64,000 bases of DNA, from NCBI RefSeq assembly GCF_000292525.1, contig NZ_AEYF01000021.1:62001-126000 (forward strand), given 5' to 3'. Under the pieces are notes generated by a model. That model was given only the letters and a program-made list of their open reading frames with translations, did not search any database and was not told the origin of the DNA. The stretch comes from Rhizobium sp. CCGE 510 (GTDB lineage Bacteria; Pseudomonadota; Alphaproteobacteria; Rhizobiales; Rhizobiaceae). The translations under genes and the position numbers were made by a program. Shown here one piece after another: positions 1-8,625 of this stretch; position 1 is the stretch's first letter; every line of letters begins with the position of its first letter.

Positions 1-40
1 CGTCTGTTGCTCATCTATCCGTTCCATTCGTTAAAGGTGT

Positions 41-283
41 TTATTCGGCAATTCTGTCCTGCGGAGCCGGTCTGTCCTGCGGAACCGGTCTGTCCTGGCG
101 AACCGGCAGGCGGCGCTTGGCGGCCATCAGCAGATCGAGCTCGATCGATGAGGGCCCAAAACGGGTGAACAGGCTTTCGGCCTGATCGCTCAACAGGCCA
201 TATTTGGAAGCGAATTCATCAAGGCTGTACGGCCGGCCGCGCAGGATCCTGCTTCGGCGCTCCGGTTCGCGGATTTGCGTCAT
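41..283 (-). CDS. hypothetical small protein with QDR-repeat tail
   Basis: This 80-residue basic protein is not recognised. Residues 1-58 look like a compact, mostly helical domain rich in Arg, Leu and Ser. The C-terminal 20 residues are a low-complexity tail in which a six-residue unit ending in QDR occurs three times, encoded by a DNA tandem repeat. The ATG is preceded by a GGGG stretch about 10 bases upstream, a weak but usable ribosome site. There is no signal peptide or membrane segment. It is divergent from the next gene and stands alone. Confidence is moderate because the call rests on length, start context and strand layout only. Confidence 0.55.
   Translation of the reverse strand: MTQIREPERRSRILRGRPYSLDEFASKYGLLSDQAESLFTRFGPSSIELDLLMAAKRRLPVRQDRPVPQDRPAPQDRIAE
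53..106. repeat. three tandem copies of an 18-bp unit
   Basis: The 18-bp unit TCTGTCCTGCGGAGCCGG starts at 53 and is repeated at 71 and 89 with one and a few substitutions. It lies in frame inside the 3' end of the small gene at 41-283, so each copy adds six residues. Its copy number could vary between strains. Confidence 0.85.
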
Positions 284-643
284 TGGTGATTACCCCAGAC
301 TGTTTTTCAAATGTGAGAACAAAACAGATTACAGCGACAAAAGTTCCGTGAATTTTCAGGGTTTTTTCGCCCACTCGTGCCATAGCGGGGCAATCTGGAG
401 CTGCAGCATGGATTTTCCAGAATGGTCGGCGCAGGGAAAATTTCAACTAAAAAATGCAAGAATATCAGCGTGTTATGGAATTGGCTTCCGGGGTTGCCGA
501 TAAATGGGCTTTACCCCGGCGCGTTAGTCTATAGAATCAATCGTGTTAATCGGTTCGCAGGGGCGGCAAAAACGTTGCGTTCCCCGCGTTGGCGCGACCG
601 ATACCGGAGGACTTTGGCTTCAACCCATCAAGAGGAGACAGAC
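284..643. other. intergenic region, divergent promoters expected
   Basis: This 360-bp gap separates two divergent small genes. It is AT-richer than its flanks, with T-runs near 300-370 and A-runs near 440-460, as expected for promoter DNA. No convincing inverted repeat or RNA gene was seen. A short reading frame starting at 409 has a GGAG seven bases upstream, but nothing else supports it. Confidence 0.4.
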
Positions 644-1027
644 ATGATGAATGCCCTGCCGCCACTTCATGACGGCCATGCGCCGTTTACCCTCCAGCAG
701 CTGTTTCGCGAAGCGCTCTATGCCTTCGAGGAATGGGACAGCGAACTGACCGAACCGATCGTGACTTACGAAGGACGGATCATCCCCATCGGCTTCGTTT
801 TCGAAGCCATGCGCGAATGCACAGACATCGTGCCGATGAATATCGTCGGCGCAGTTACCGAACGGCTGACCAAGCCGTGGGAGGGCGAAGGCCCGCTCGA
901 CCAGATGACCTTCTCGACGGCGGCGCGTGTGATGCGCGTGCTGGTGCGCAAGCGCCTTCATGCCAACGGCACGGTCGATCTCGTCGCCGTTTCGGCTCAC
1001 ACATCCGAAGACCAGAGCCGCGACTGA
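644..1027 (+). CDS. hypothetical protein, 127 aa
   Basis: This is a soluble protein of 127 residues with no recognised domain, no signal peptide and no membrane segment. The start is set by AGAGGAG directly upstream (631-637) and a doubled ATG at 644. The sequence is acidic in its first half, with Phe/Trp/Glu-rich helices, and more basic near residues 85-105 (an RVLVRKRL-like stretch), suggesting a small helical fold. It is probably transcribed alone; the next gene on the same strand begins 108 bp downstream. Its function is unknown. Confidence 0.6.
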   Translation: MMNALPPLHDGHAPFTLQQLFREALYAFEEWDSELTEPIVTYEGRIIPIGFVFEAMRECTDIVPMNIVGAVTERLTKPWEGEGPLDQMTFSTAARVMRVLVRKRLHANGTVDLVAVSAHTSEDQSRD

Positions 1028-1135
1028 TTTGGATGAGGATCGCGGCGATGGCTGCGATCCTTTTCCGCGTCCTGGCGGAACCTCGCCCATTGCCAGCCGT
1101 TTTACCGGCAGGCCCGCCGCCAGTGCGGGTGAGGA

Positions 1136-1555
1136 ATGAGCATCATGCTGAAATCCATCGTTCATGAAATCATCGGAGCTCCGCGGCGTGAGCCGGAGCT
1201 TCCGCAATCGCTCGAGCAGTTTCGCGACAGGAAGCGGGTGCTGATCATCTTTGCCGATGCGCAGGACGACCGCGCCGTCATTCAGGACGAATGGCTGCGG
1301 AACGCGCATATGCGCCTCATCGAGGAAGATGTCGAGGTTTTCATCATCGCCGGCGGCGGTGCTTTCTCGCTGTTCGACGACGGCTCCGAACTCGATGCCG
1401 ACGATGTAAGAGAGCGGCTGCAAGGGCCGCCATCCGGCGCGTTCGGGCTGATCCTGGTCGGCCGCGACGGGGCAGTGAAGCTGCGCTCGAGCGAGCCGCG
1501 GACCGCGGAGGATATCTTCGCGGCTTTTGAGATGCTGCCACAGACGCCTTGGTAG
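1136..1555 (+). CDS. DUF4174 domain protein
   Basis: The 139-residue protein matches the DUF4174 pattern: an early hydrophobic strand (RVLIIFADAQDD, about residues 33-44), a helix with R and L residues, a second strand ending in a Gly-rich turn (about 71-78), and a last strand LILVGRDGAVKLR (about 106-118). Such proteins have a thioredoxin-like alternation of strands and helices but no conserved Cys pair, and none is present here. Most relatives carry a signal peptide; this reading has none obvious. Its function is unknown. The start codon was taken at the first ATG in frame and could lie at the second (1145). Confidence 0.75.
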   Translation: MSIMLKSIVHEIIGAPRREPELPQSLEQFRDRKRVLIIFADAQDDRAVIQDEWLRNAHMRLIEEDVEVFIIAGGGAFSLFDDGSELDADDVRERLQGPPSGAFGLILVGRDGAVKLRSSEPRTAEDIFAAFEMLPQTPW

Positions 1556-1643
1556 TGTTTCGACCCTTCGCTTGACGCGCGACGGAGCGTGGCGAAAGCC
1601 GCGCGGCCGGCGTCTTTGCATGCTTATCGCTCGAAGGGCATTC

Positions 1644-1777
1644 CTAAAGCGTGTCGCGATCTTTCAGATTCGCTTGTCACGCTTGAGGTCTTTGTTTTTA
1701 CGCATGTCTTTGCGGCAAAAGCGCTTTGCGCTTTGCCTGGCAAAACCGCAGCACACTTTTGCGAGACATGCTCTAAA
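1644..1777. repeat. dispersed rhizobial intergenic repeat, copy 1
   Basis: The element runs from CTAAAGCGTGTCGCG to GCGAGACATGCTCTAAAG, so its ends form an imperfect inverted repeat. It shares the internal core AACCGCWGCACACTTTT (W = A or T) with copies at 35208-35305, 35387-35444 (one mismatch) and 62401-62490 (degenerate). The right end overlaps the TAG stop codon of the GntR gene read on the other strand. Confidence 0.75.
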
Positions 1778-2483
1778 GTTCGAAGGCTTCCTTGAGGCCG
1801 AGGCTCTTGCGTTCGCGCAGGTCGAGATCGGCCTCGATATGAGCGATGTGATGCAGCATCAGCTGGCAGGCGCGGTCGAGTTCGTTGCTTTCGATCGCCG
1901 AGATGATCTCGCCATGTTCGGAATGGCCGCAGCTCGAGGCGGTCGACTGGCCATAGAGCGCGATCACCAGGGACGAGCGGGCAACGAGTTCCTCCATGAA
2001 GCGCTGCATGATCGCATTGCCGGATATGACCGCCAGCATCAGGTGGAAATCGCCGGATGCCTTGATTTCGGCGCGGCGCGCCGTCTGTCCACGCTCGCTC
2101 ATCAGCCGGCCTTCTTCCAGCAACAGCTCTCTCAGATCTTTGATGTCATCCGGAGTGATCCGCGCCGCTGCTTCGCGCAACAGGCCGGGCTCGACCAAGC
2201 GGCGGGCTGAGAAAATCTGGCGGGCTTCTTCAGGCGAGGGATAGGCGACAAAGGCGCCGCGGTTCTTTTCGACGTTGACGAGGCCCTCATAGGAGAGCGC
2301 CTGCAAAGCGGCGCGGGCGAGCGTGCGGCTGACGTTGAAGAGATTGCCGACATCGCTTTCGGAAAGCTTGGTGCCGGGCGAAAGCCTGCGTTCGACGATC
2401 GCCGTGCGAATGGCGTCGCGGATCTGTTGCGCGCCGGTTTCGGCGGGTTCTTCGGCCTGCTGAGCCGTGGCGGCGGATTTCAT
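1773..2483 (-). CDS. GntR-family regulator, FadR subfamily (FCD domain)
   Basis: This is a transcription factor of 236 residues with an N-terminal winged helix (about 17-80, ending in a wing with NRGAFVA) and a C-terminal all-helical FCD ligand domain (about 90-215). The FCD metal-ligand pattern is visible: an Asp and His in SGDFH, a His in the SEHGEI helix, and a His in the LMLHH helix. FCD members usually bind carboxylic acids or amino acids. The ATG at 2483 was chosen over an upstream in-frame ATG because AGGGA lies eight bases before it. It is divergent from the ABC/racemase operon, and a perfect 14-bp palindrome lies between them, so it probably controls both. Its ligand is unknown. Confidence 0.9.
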   Translation of the reverse strand: MKSAATAQQAEEPAETGAQQIRDAIRTAIVERRLSPGTKLSESDVGNLFNVSRTLARAALQALSYEGLVNVEKNRGAFVAYPSPEEARQIFSARRLVEPGLLREAAARITPDDIKDLRELLLEEGRLMSERGQTARRAEIKASGDFHLMLAVISGNAIMQRFMEELVARSSLVIALYGQSTASSCGHSEHGEIISAIESNELDRACQLMLHHIAHIEADLDLRERKSLGLKEAFEL

Positions 2484-2564
2484 CAAATCATTCCCTGATG
2501 GCGGGCAAACCATATCTGGCTTCGCGGCAAAAGTTAAATGAATTTGTGCCCGAAATGCCGGTTG

Positions 2565-2578
2565 AATTGTATACAATT
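2565..2578. promoter_or_regulatory. candidate GntR (FCD) operator, perfect palindrome
   Basis: AATTGTATACAATT is a perfect 14-bp palindrome in the region between the GntR gene and the divergent ABC operon. A TTGTATACAA-type core is common for FCD-family GntR regulators, which fits autoregulation plus control of the operon. Binding is inferred, not shown. Confidence 0.65.
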
Positions 2579-2747
2579 TTTTATAAAAATTGAGCACGAT
2601 AGCCTAAATCATGTGCAGACACTGTCTCGCTCAAAATTTTGTTCGTGGGCTTGTCGTCGATAAAATCTTTGTATCACAAGAGCTTGGTTGGGTGCGAGGG
2701 AAACTGGCACGGCGGATGCATCGTCTTTTCCAAACAGGGGAAGCATG

Positions 2748-3836
2748 ATGTCGAAAGCGGCAGAGATCGATATAGTATCCGTTTCGAAGGTCTACGGCGC
2801 GACGACGGCGGTCGATGAGATCAGCCTGAAGATTCCGGCCGGTTCCTATTGCTGCTTCCTCGGCCCGTCGGGCTGCGGCAAGACCTCGACGCTGCGGATG
2901 ATCGCCGGCCACGAGAGTATTTCGTCGGGCGATATCCGTCTCGGCAATGTCGTCGTCACCGATTTTCCGCCGGCCAGGCGCGGAACGGCGATGATGTTCC
3001 AGTCCTATGCGCTGTTCCCGCATCTCGATCTGATCGACAATGTCGCTTTCAGCTTGAAGATGAAGGGCGTCGACAAGGCGGAACGTCGGGCCAAGGCGCT
3101 CGAGATGTTGAAGCTGATGCAGATGGAGTCCTATGCCGTCAGGCGCCCGGCCCAGCTTTCCGGCGGCCAGCAACAGCGCGTGGCGCTGGCGCGCGCGCTG
3201 ATCACCGATCCTGAAGCGTTGCTGCTCGACGAGCCGCTTTCGGCGCTCGATCCATTTTTGAAGATCCGCATGCGCGCCGAACTCAAGAAACTACAGAAGT
3301 CGCTCGGCATCACTTTCGTGCACGTCACCCACAGCCAGGAAGAGGCGATGGCGCTCGCCGATGTCATTGTCATCATGAATGACGGAAGGATCGAGCAGGC
3401 GGCCGCACCGCGCGAGATTTTCGAAAAGCCGGCGACCGCCTTCGTCGCCCGGTTCATGGGCGATCACAATGTGCTCACCGGCCGGGTGACGTCGAGCGAG
3501 AACGGCGTGCTCGTCATGGCCGTGCCGGAGGGGCAGAGCTTTTCGGTGCGCGGAACCGGCAGAGAGGTTGGAGAGCCTGTCGATATCGGTATCCGCACAG
3601 ACCGCGTCCGCCTGCAGGTGGCGACCGAATGGACGCTCGGCTTCGACGGCATCGTCTCCAACATCGAATATCGCGGCTCTTCGGTGAAGATCACCGTCGT
3701 CGGCGCCGGCAGCGACGACTTCACGGTCATATCAGACGATAGCGATTATTTCGCCCGGCCGGTCGCGGTCGGCGACGCCGTCTCGCTTAGCTGGGCGCTC
3801 GAGGATGCCGTGCTGCTCGGCCGCGCTTCCGGATGA
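2748..3836 (+). CDS. ABC importer ATPase, PotA/spermidine-putrescine type
   Basis: The cytoplasmic ATPase energises the importer encoded next to it. Visible elements are Walker A GPSGCGKT (39-46), Q-loop FQSYALFPH, signature LSGGQQQR (137-144), Walker [12 protein letters not shown] (about 155-165) and the switch His in VTHSQEEA. Residues beyond about 240 form a TOBE-like beta domain, as in PotA/FbpC/MalK relatives. It is first of seven co-directional genes. Two adjacent ATGs (2745, 2748) fit; the second has better spacing from AGGGGA. The polyamine-type label follows the family and the paired permeases; the true substrate is not shown and may be linked to the racemase downstream. Confidence 0.92.
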   Translation: MSKAAEIDIVSVSKVYGATTAVDEISLKIPAGSYCCFLGPSGCGKTSTLRMIAGHESISSGDIRLGNVVVTDFPPARRGTAMMFQSYALFPHLDLIDNVAFSLKMKGVDKAERRAKALEMLKLMQMESYAVRRPAQLSGGQQQRVALARALITDPEALLLDEPLSALDPFLKIRMRAELKKLQKSLGITFVHVTHSQEEAMALADVIVIMNDGRIEQAAAPREIFEKPATAFVARFMGDHNVLTGRVTSSENGVLVMAVPEGQSFSVRGTGREVGEPVDIGIRTDRVRLQVATEWTLGFDGIVSNIEYRGSSVKITVVGAGSDDFTVISDDSDYFARPVAVGDAVSLSWALEDAVLLGRASG

Positions 3837-3884
3837 ACACCATCGACAACCAAACTTGCCCATCCAACAAAAAGGGGAACTGAT

Positions 3885-5183
3885 ATGACGACTGAAACGA
3901 CATCGACCAAGGCTGCGAAGGGCCTTTCCCGCCGCACGTTGCTGAAGACGGGTGCTGCCGCCGTCGGCGCTATCGCCGGCTCCGGCGCCATCACCGGCTT
4001 TCCCATGATCTGGGCGCAGTCGAACATCACGCTTCGCCAGTTCGGCACCGGTGTTTCGAACATCAATGCCATCGCCGAAAAGTGCAAGGCCGATCTCGGC
4101 ATCACGCTGGAGATGACGGCGACCGATTCCGATGCCGCCGCCCAGCGCGCCGTCACCCAGCCGGACAGCTACGACATTGCCGACATCGAATACTGGATCG
4201 CCAAGAAGGTGTTTCCAACGGGCGTGATGCAACCGATGGACGTCAAGAAACTGAAATATTACGACAAGATCGTGCCGCTGTTCATCAATGGCAAGCTAAA
4301 GGCGGACAGCGTTATCGCCCAAGGCACTGCGCCGCACACGGTCGGCTTCGTCGAAGCGCAGGGTTCGAAGAAATTCGCCAAGGAGCCGACGCAGTGGATG
4401 ACGATGGTTCCCACAATCTACAATGCTGATACGCTCGGCATCCGCCCCGACCTCACCGGCCGTCCGATCACCAGCTGGGCCGATATTCTCGATCCGGCTT
4501 TCAAGGGCAAGACCGCGATCCTCAACATTCCGTCGATCGGCATCATGGATGCGGCGATGATCATGGAAGCCTCCGGCAAGATCAAATATGCCGACAAGGG
4601 CAACATGACCAAGGCAGAGATCGACAAGACGATCGAATTCCTGATCAAGACCAAGGGCGACGGCCAGTTCCGCGCTTTCTGGAAGTCGTTCGACGAGTCG
4701 GTCAACCTGATGGCCTCGGGTGAAGTCGTCATCCAGTCGATGTGGTCGCCGGCCGTGGCCGCCGTCCGCTCCAAGGGCATTGCCTGCACCTTTCAGCCGC
4801 TCAAAGAAGGCTATCGCGCCTGGGGCGGTGGTCTCGGCCTTGCCTCGCACCTCAAGGGCGCTCAGCTCGATGCGGCTTACGAATACATCAACTGGTACAC
4901 GTCCGGCTGGGTCGGCGGCTACCTCAACCGCCAGGGCTACTATTCTGCTGCCATGGACACCGCCAAGGGGTTCATGTCGGCCGACGAATGGGGCTACTGG
5001 ATCGAAGGAAAGCCGGCCCAGGGCGATATCCTGTCTCCCGAGGGCAAGGTGATGGAGAAGGCCGGCGCCGTGCGTGACGGCGGCTCCTTCGAAGCCCGCA
5101 TGGGTGCAGTCGCCTGCTGGAACTCCGTGATGGACGAAGACCGCTACATGGTCCGCCGCTGGAACGAGTTCATCGCGGCGTAA
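3885..5183 (+). CDS. ABC substrate-binding protein, PotD-like, Tat-exported
   Basis: This periplasmic solute receptor has 432 residues. The N-terminus carries a twin-arginine signal (SRRTLLK, about residues 15-21) followed by a hydrophobic Ala/Gly-rich stretch and a likely cleavage after WAQ. The mature part has the layout of family-1 extracellular binding proteins of the polyamine group (type II periplasmic fold). It is preceded by AAGGGG and starts 48 bp after the ATPase gene. Tat export suggests that the protein folds before crossing the membrane. A large hairpin follows the stop codon and separates it from the permease genes, which would allow it to be made in excess. The substrate is unknown. 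Confidence 0.9.
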   Translation: MTTETTSTKAAKGLSRRTLLKTGAAAVGAIAGSGAITGFPMIWAQSNITLRQFGTGVSNINAIAEKCKADLGITLEMTATDSDAAAQRAVTQPDSYDIADIEYWIAKKVFPTGVMQPMDVKKLKYYDKIVPLFINGKLKADSVIAQGTAPHTVGFVEAQGSKKFAKEPTQWMTMVPTIYNADTLGIRPDLTGRPITSWADILDPAFKGKTAILNIPSIGIMDAAMIMEASGKIKYADKGNMTKAEIDKTIEFLIKTKGDGQFRAFWKSFDESVNLMASGEVVIQSMWSPAVAAVRSKGIACTFQPLKEGYRAWGGGLGLASHLKGAQLDAAYEYINWYTSGWVGGYLNRQGYYSAAMDTAKGFMSADEWGYWIEGKPAQGDILSPEGKVMEKAGAVRDGGSFEARMGAVACWNSVMDEDRYMVRRWNEFIAA

Positions 5184-5198
5184 GGCGTCTGCCGCTTT

Positions 5199-5289
5199 CC
5201 CCTCCCCAACCCTCCCCACAAGGGGGAGGGAGCCCGGCGAGGGTGCGGCAAAAAACTCCCTCCCCCTTGTGGGGAGGGTTGGGGAGGGG
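5199..5289. repeat. perfect 34-bp inverted repeat (intercistronic hairpin)
   Basis: The arms 5199-5232 and 5256-5289 are exact reverse complements over 34 bp, separated by a 23-base loop. The arms are built of CCTCCCC/AAGGGGGAGGG blocks. It lies 15 bp after the stop of the binding-protein gene and before the permease genes. In RNA it would form a very stable stem with no U-tract, suiting 3' end protection or transcript processing more than termination. Confidence 0.9.
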
Positions 5290-5352
5290 TCGTTTGAACC
5301 TTCTCTATTTGAAAGCAAGATCCGCGGTGGCCCGGACGTTGCCGCGATTCCT

Positions 5353-5395
5353 CTTCTCCCCAGCGGGGAGAAGGTGCCGGCAGGCGGATGAGGGG
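5353..5395. repeat. short rhizobial palindromic repeat (RIME-like), copy A
   Basis: The segment CTTCTCCCCAGCGGGGAG followed by AAGGTGCCGGCAGGCGGATGAGGGG matches elements at 18647-18695 (opposite orientation) and near 32582-32623. The element class is known in rhizobial intergenic DNA; the name is given by resemblance. Confidence 0.75.
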
Positions 5396-5444
5396 GCGCC
5401 ACGCGCCTTCGTCCAACCTGAAGTAATCAGAACGGAGAACGGGT

Positions 5445-6350
5445 ATGGCAACTATCGCAGCGGAAACGGAGGAAGGACGGCAGGCCGGGCGCAGACTGAG
5501 CCTCTCCCCGTCCGCCATCTCCTATCTCCAGGCGATGCCGCTGATCGGCATTCTCGGCTTCTTCTTCCTGCTGCCGATCGCCATGATATCGGTCGTCAGC
5601 TTCTGGGATTACGATTTCGCCGGCCTCTATCCCGATTTCCTCACCATGAACTATACCGACACGCTCGGTTCGTGGGTGACGTGGAAGACCTATCTCAACA
5701 CTCTGAAATTCACTGCGATCGTCTGGGGGCTGACGCTTTTCATCGGTTTCTGGGTGGCCTATTTCCTGGCCTTCCACATCCGCAAGACCTCGACGCAGAT
5801 GATCCTCTTTCTCGTCTGCACCGTGCCGTTCATGACCTCGAACATCATCCGGATGATTTCGTGGATCCCGGTGCTCGGGCGCAATGGTCTCGTCAATTCG
5901 GCGCTGATTGAGATGGGAATCATCCCGCAGCCGATCGAATGGCTGCTCTATTCCGATTTCGCCGTCGTGCTCGCCATGGTGCATCTCTATACGCTGTTCA
6001 TGGTGACGCCGATCTTCAACACGCTGATGCGTATCGACCGTTCGCTATTCGAGGCGGCCCGCGATGCCGGCGCGTCGGGCTGGCAGGTGCTGTGGAACGT
6101 CGTCATTCCGCTGGCCAAACCCGGCATGGCGATCGGCACGATCTTTGTCGTCACGCTGGTCATGGCCGACTTTTCGACGGTGCAGGTAATGTCCGGCGGC
6201 CAGAGCGCCTCGGTGGCGCTGATGATGAAGAACCAGATGTCGCTGCTGCAATATCCGGCCGCGGCCGCCAATGCCGTGGTGCTGCTTGCCGTGGTGCTTT
6301 TGATGGTCGCGGCCATCCTGCGTGTCGTCGACATCCGCAAGGAGCTTTGA
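5445..6350 (+). CDS. ABC importer permease, PotB-like
   Basis: This 301-residue inner-membrane protein has a first membrane segment at about residues 28-50 and five more downstream. The EAA loop that docks to the ATPase is seen as EAARDAGASGWQVLWNVVIPLAKPG (read around residues 203-227). This layout is that of the first permease of polyamine/iron-type importers. It begins 261 bp after the binding-protein gene, the gap being filled by two repeats, and ends one base before the second permease, so those two are translationally close. The ATG at 5445 follows AACGGAGAACGG, a usable ribosome site. Confidence 0.92.
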   Translation: MATIAAETEEGRQAGRRLSLSPSAISYLQAMPLIGILGFFFLLPIAMISVVSFWDYDFAGLYPDFLTMNYTDTLGSWVTWKTYLNTLKFTAIVWGLTLFIGFWVAYFLAFHIRKTSTQMILFLVCTVPFMTSNIIRMISWIPVLGRNGLVNSALIEMGIIPQPIEWLLYSDFAVVLAMVHLYTLFMVTPIFNTLMRIDRSLFEAARDAGASGWQVLWNVVIPLAKPGMAIGTIFVVTLVMADFSTVQVMSGGQSASVALMMKNQMSLLQYPAAAANAVVLLAVVLLMVAAILRVVDIRKEL

Positions 6351-6351
6351 G

Positions 6352-7173
6352 ATGAACCACGAAAAACGCGGCCTCGAATTCTATCTGCTGGCGATCTTCT
6401 TCATCATCTTCGTGCTGTTCCTCTACGGGCCGCTTTCGGCGATCCTGATCCTCTCCTTCCAGGGGCCGGACGGTGGTCTGACCTTCCCGATGAACGGGAT
6501 GTCCACGCACTGGTTCTTCAACCTGTTCGAGAAGCAGGCGGTCGGCGATTTCGGCGCCTCCTTCCGGCGCTCCTTCACCCTCGGGCTGATGGTGATGGTG
6601 GTGACAGTCACCGTGTCGCTGCTCGCCGGCCTTGCCTTCCGCCGCCGTTTTCCAGGTTCGACCGCGCTGTTTTACGCCACCGTCGCAAGTCTCGTGGTGC
6701 CGTCGATCATCATTTCGCTCGGCATCGGCGTCGTCTTCCAGGAGGGAGGGCTGAGGCCCGCCTGGTATTCATCGGCCTTCGGCGCGCATCTGACCTGGAC
6801 GCTGCCGTTCGGCGTGCTGATCATGTTTGCCGTCTTCAACCGCTTCTCGCCGGCCTATGAAGAGGCGGCCCGCGATCTTGGCGCCAGTTCGTGGCAGACC
6901 TTTTGCCATGTGGTGCTGCCGATGATCGCCCCGAGCCTGATCGGCGTCGGTCTGTTCGGCTTCACGCTCTCCTATGACGAATTCGCCCGTACGCTAATGA
7001 CCTCGGGCAGCTACAATACGCTGCCGCTCGAAATCTATGGCATGACGACCAATGTCACGACGCCGGTGCTCTATGCGCTGGGCACGGTGACGACGCTGTT
7101 TTCCTTCACCATCATTCTCATTGCGCTCGGCATCATGACCATGCTCGGCCGGCGGCAGGCAAAGATAGACTGA
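6352..7173 (+). CDS. ABC importer permease, PotC-like
   Basis: The second permease is 273 residues with six predicted membrane segments, beginning with a strongly hydrophobic helix at about 10-32. The EAA loop is EEAARDLGASSWQTFCHVVLPM (about 166-187). It pairs with the preceding permease to form the translocation pore. The ATG lies one base after the previous stop codon, and the racemase gene follows after a single base, so all three are tightly coupled. The family is PotC/YdcV-like; the substrate is undetermined. Confidence 0.92.
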   Translation: MNHEKRGLEFYLLAIFFIIFVLFLYGPLSAILILSFQGPDGGLTFPMNGMSTHWFFNLFEKQAVGDFGASFRRSFTLGLMVMVVTVTVSLLAGLAFRRRFPGSTALFYATVASLVVPSIIISLGIGVVFQEGGLRPAWYSSAFGAHLTWTLPFGVLIMFAVFNRFSPAYEEAARDLGASSWQTFCHVVLPMIAPSLIGVGLFGFTLSYDEFARTLMTSGSYNTLPLEIYGMTTNVTTPVLYALGTVTTLFSFTIILIALGIMTMLGRRQAKID

Positions 7174-7174
7174 C

Positions 7175-7918
7175 ATGCGCATTCTCATCGTCAATCCGAA
7201 CACCACGGCCTCCATGACCGAGAAGGCCGCCACCGCCGCACGCGCGGTGGCGGCTTCCGGAACCGAGATTATCGCCGCCACCTCGCGCATGGGGCCTGTC
7301 TCCATCGAGGGCCATTATGACGGCGCGCTGGCGATCCCCGGTCTGCTCACCGAACTCAAGGAGCGGCAGTCGACCGGCTACGACGCGGCTGTCATCGCCT
7401 GCTTTGACGATACCGGGCTGGAGGCGGCACGGAGCTTTGCCGACGTGCCGATCCTCGGGCTTTGCGAATCCGCCGTGGCGACCGCCGGTTTCTTGGCGCA
7501 GCGCTTCACCGTGGTGACGACGCTGGAACGGTCGCGGGTGCTGATCGACAATCTGGTCCGCCGTTACGGCATGGGCGATCGCGCCAAGGTGCGCGCCTGC
7601 GATATCCCGGTGCTGGAGCTGGAAGATGCGGCTTCGGGCGCGATCGGTAAGCTCCGGGCCGAGATCGAGCGGGCACTGTTGGAGGACGGCGCCGAGGCGA
7701 TCGTGCTCGGCTGCGCCGGCATGACCGATCTGGCGCGCGAGTTGCAAGCGATCTACGGCGTGCCGGTCGTCGATGGTGTCGCGGCGGCCGTCAAGCAGGC
7801 CGAGGCCCTGGTGTCGCTTAAGCTTTCCACCAGTAAGCGCGGCTCCTATGCCTCGCCGCTGCCGAAAACCTTTACCGGGGCGATGAGCGGATTCTCGCCA
7901 GTCCGGAAGGTTAGCTGA
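7175..7918 (+). CDS. Asp/Glu/hydantoin racemase family protein
   Basis: This 247-residue enzyme of the Asp/Glu-racemase superfamily is closest in motifs to hydantoin and allantoin racemases. It starts RILIVNPNT, the typical first strand. The two catalytic cysteines are present: Cys76 in IACFDDTG and Cys180 in VLGCAGM, matching the two-cysteine, cofactor-free mechanism in which each inverts a chiral carbon from one face. The gene starts one base after the permease stop, so uptake and racemisation are probably linked and the substrate may be a cyclic ureide or hydantoin-like compound. That substrate is inference. No hydantoinase or carbamoylase is present in the window. Confidence 0.85.
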   Translation: MRILIVNPNTTASMTEKAATAARAVAASGTEIIAATSRMGPVSIEGHYDGALAIPGLLTELKERQSTGYDAAVIACFDDTGLEAARSFADVPILGLCESAVATAGFLAQRFTVVTTLERSRVLIDNLVRRYGMGDRAKVRACDIPVLELEDAASGAIGKLRAEIERALLEDGAEAIVLGCAGMTDLARELQAIYGVPVVDGVAAAVKQAEALVSLKLSTSKRGSYASPLPKTFTGAMSGFSPVRKVS

Positions 7919-7922
7919 TCCC

Positions 7923-8534
7923 ATGGCCATGTCCTTCGACTTTGAGCAGCTCTCGGAGCGCGAGCGTTACAAGCTGATGATCGGCACGATCATTCCGCGG
8001 CCGATCGCGCTAGTGACGACGGTCGACGAGCACGGCCGGATCAACGCGGCGCCTTTCAGTTTTTTCAACTGCCTTTCGGCCGATCCGCCGATCCTGGCGA
8101 TCGGTGTCGAAAACAATGCCGACATGTCGTTCAAGGACACCGGCCACAATATCCGCATGACCGAGGTCTTCACGGTCAACATCGTCTCCTTCGCCATCGC
8201 CGAGGCCATGCATGTCTGCGGCGCCAAATATCCCCGCGGCGTCGACGAGCTGAAGGAGGCGGGCTTGACGGCGATGCCGGGTGAGAAGGTGGCTTCGCCT
8301 TGGATTGCCGAGGCGCCGGCCGCCTTCGAATGCCGGCGGCATGTGACCCTGGAGCTCGGCCGCTCGCGGCAGATCGTCATGGGCGAGATCGTCTATGCGC
8401 ACTATCGCGATGGCGTCGTCGATCCCGAACGGTTGCATGTCGATCCGGCCGCGCTCGATGCCATTGCGAGGCTCGGGGGCGACACCTGCGCCACAACACG
8501 CGATCGTTTCGAGATGCTGACGCCGAAGTTCTGA
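7923..8534 (+). CDS. flavin reductase-like domain protein
   Basis: This 203-residue protein belongs to the flavin-reductase-like, FMN-binding split-barrel family. The typical opening TIIPRPIALVTTVDEHG and NAAPFSFFNCLSADPPILAIGV (about residues 22-62) is present, as is VNIVSFAIAEAMHVCG. Such proteins bind FMN and may reduce free flavin for a partner oxygenase, or act alone. It follows the racemase by four bases and must be cotranscribed. No partner monooxygenase is in the operon, so its role in the pathway is open. A second in-frame ATG at 7929 could be the true start. Confidence 0.85.
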   Translation: MAMSFDFEQLSERERYKLMIGTIIPRPIALVTTVDEHGRINAAPFSFFNCLSADPPILAIGVENNADMSFKDTGHNIRMTEVFTVNIVSFAIAEAMHVCGAKYPRGVDELKEAGLTAMPGEKVASPWIAEAPAAFECRRHVTLELGRSRQIVMGEIVYAHYRDGVVDPERLHVDPAALDAIARLGGDTCATTRDRFEMLTPKF

Positions 8535-8625
8535 CAGGTGAGGTAGGCCTAAGTTTTTGCTTTACATTTTCGCTGTCGGCGAGAATTGTCTGCAGCGGAT
8601 TATCGCGGCAGAGGAGCGCTTGCCC

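Noticed and set aside
409-504. Possible 31-codon plus-strand gene with GGAG seven bases upstream
   Set aside because: No hydrophobic or domain pattern, no terminator or promoter evidence, and AT-rich promoter-like composition; not enough to call.
620-1621. Long minus-strand frame opposite two small genes
   Set aside because: It is the antisense of the 127-residue and DUF4174 genes, with an Arg/His/Gly-rich composition typical of shadow frames in GC-rich DNA.
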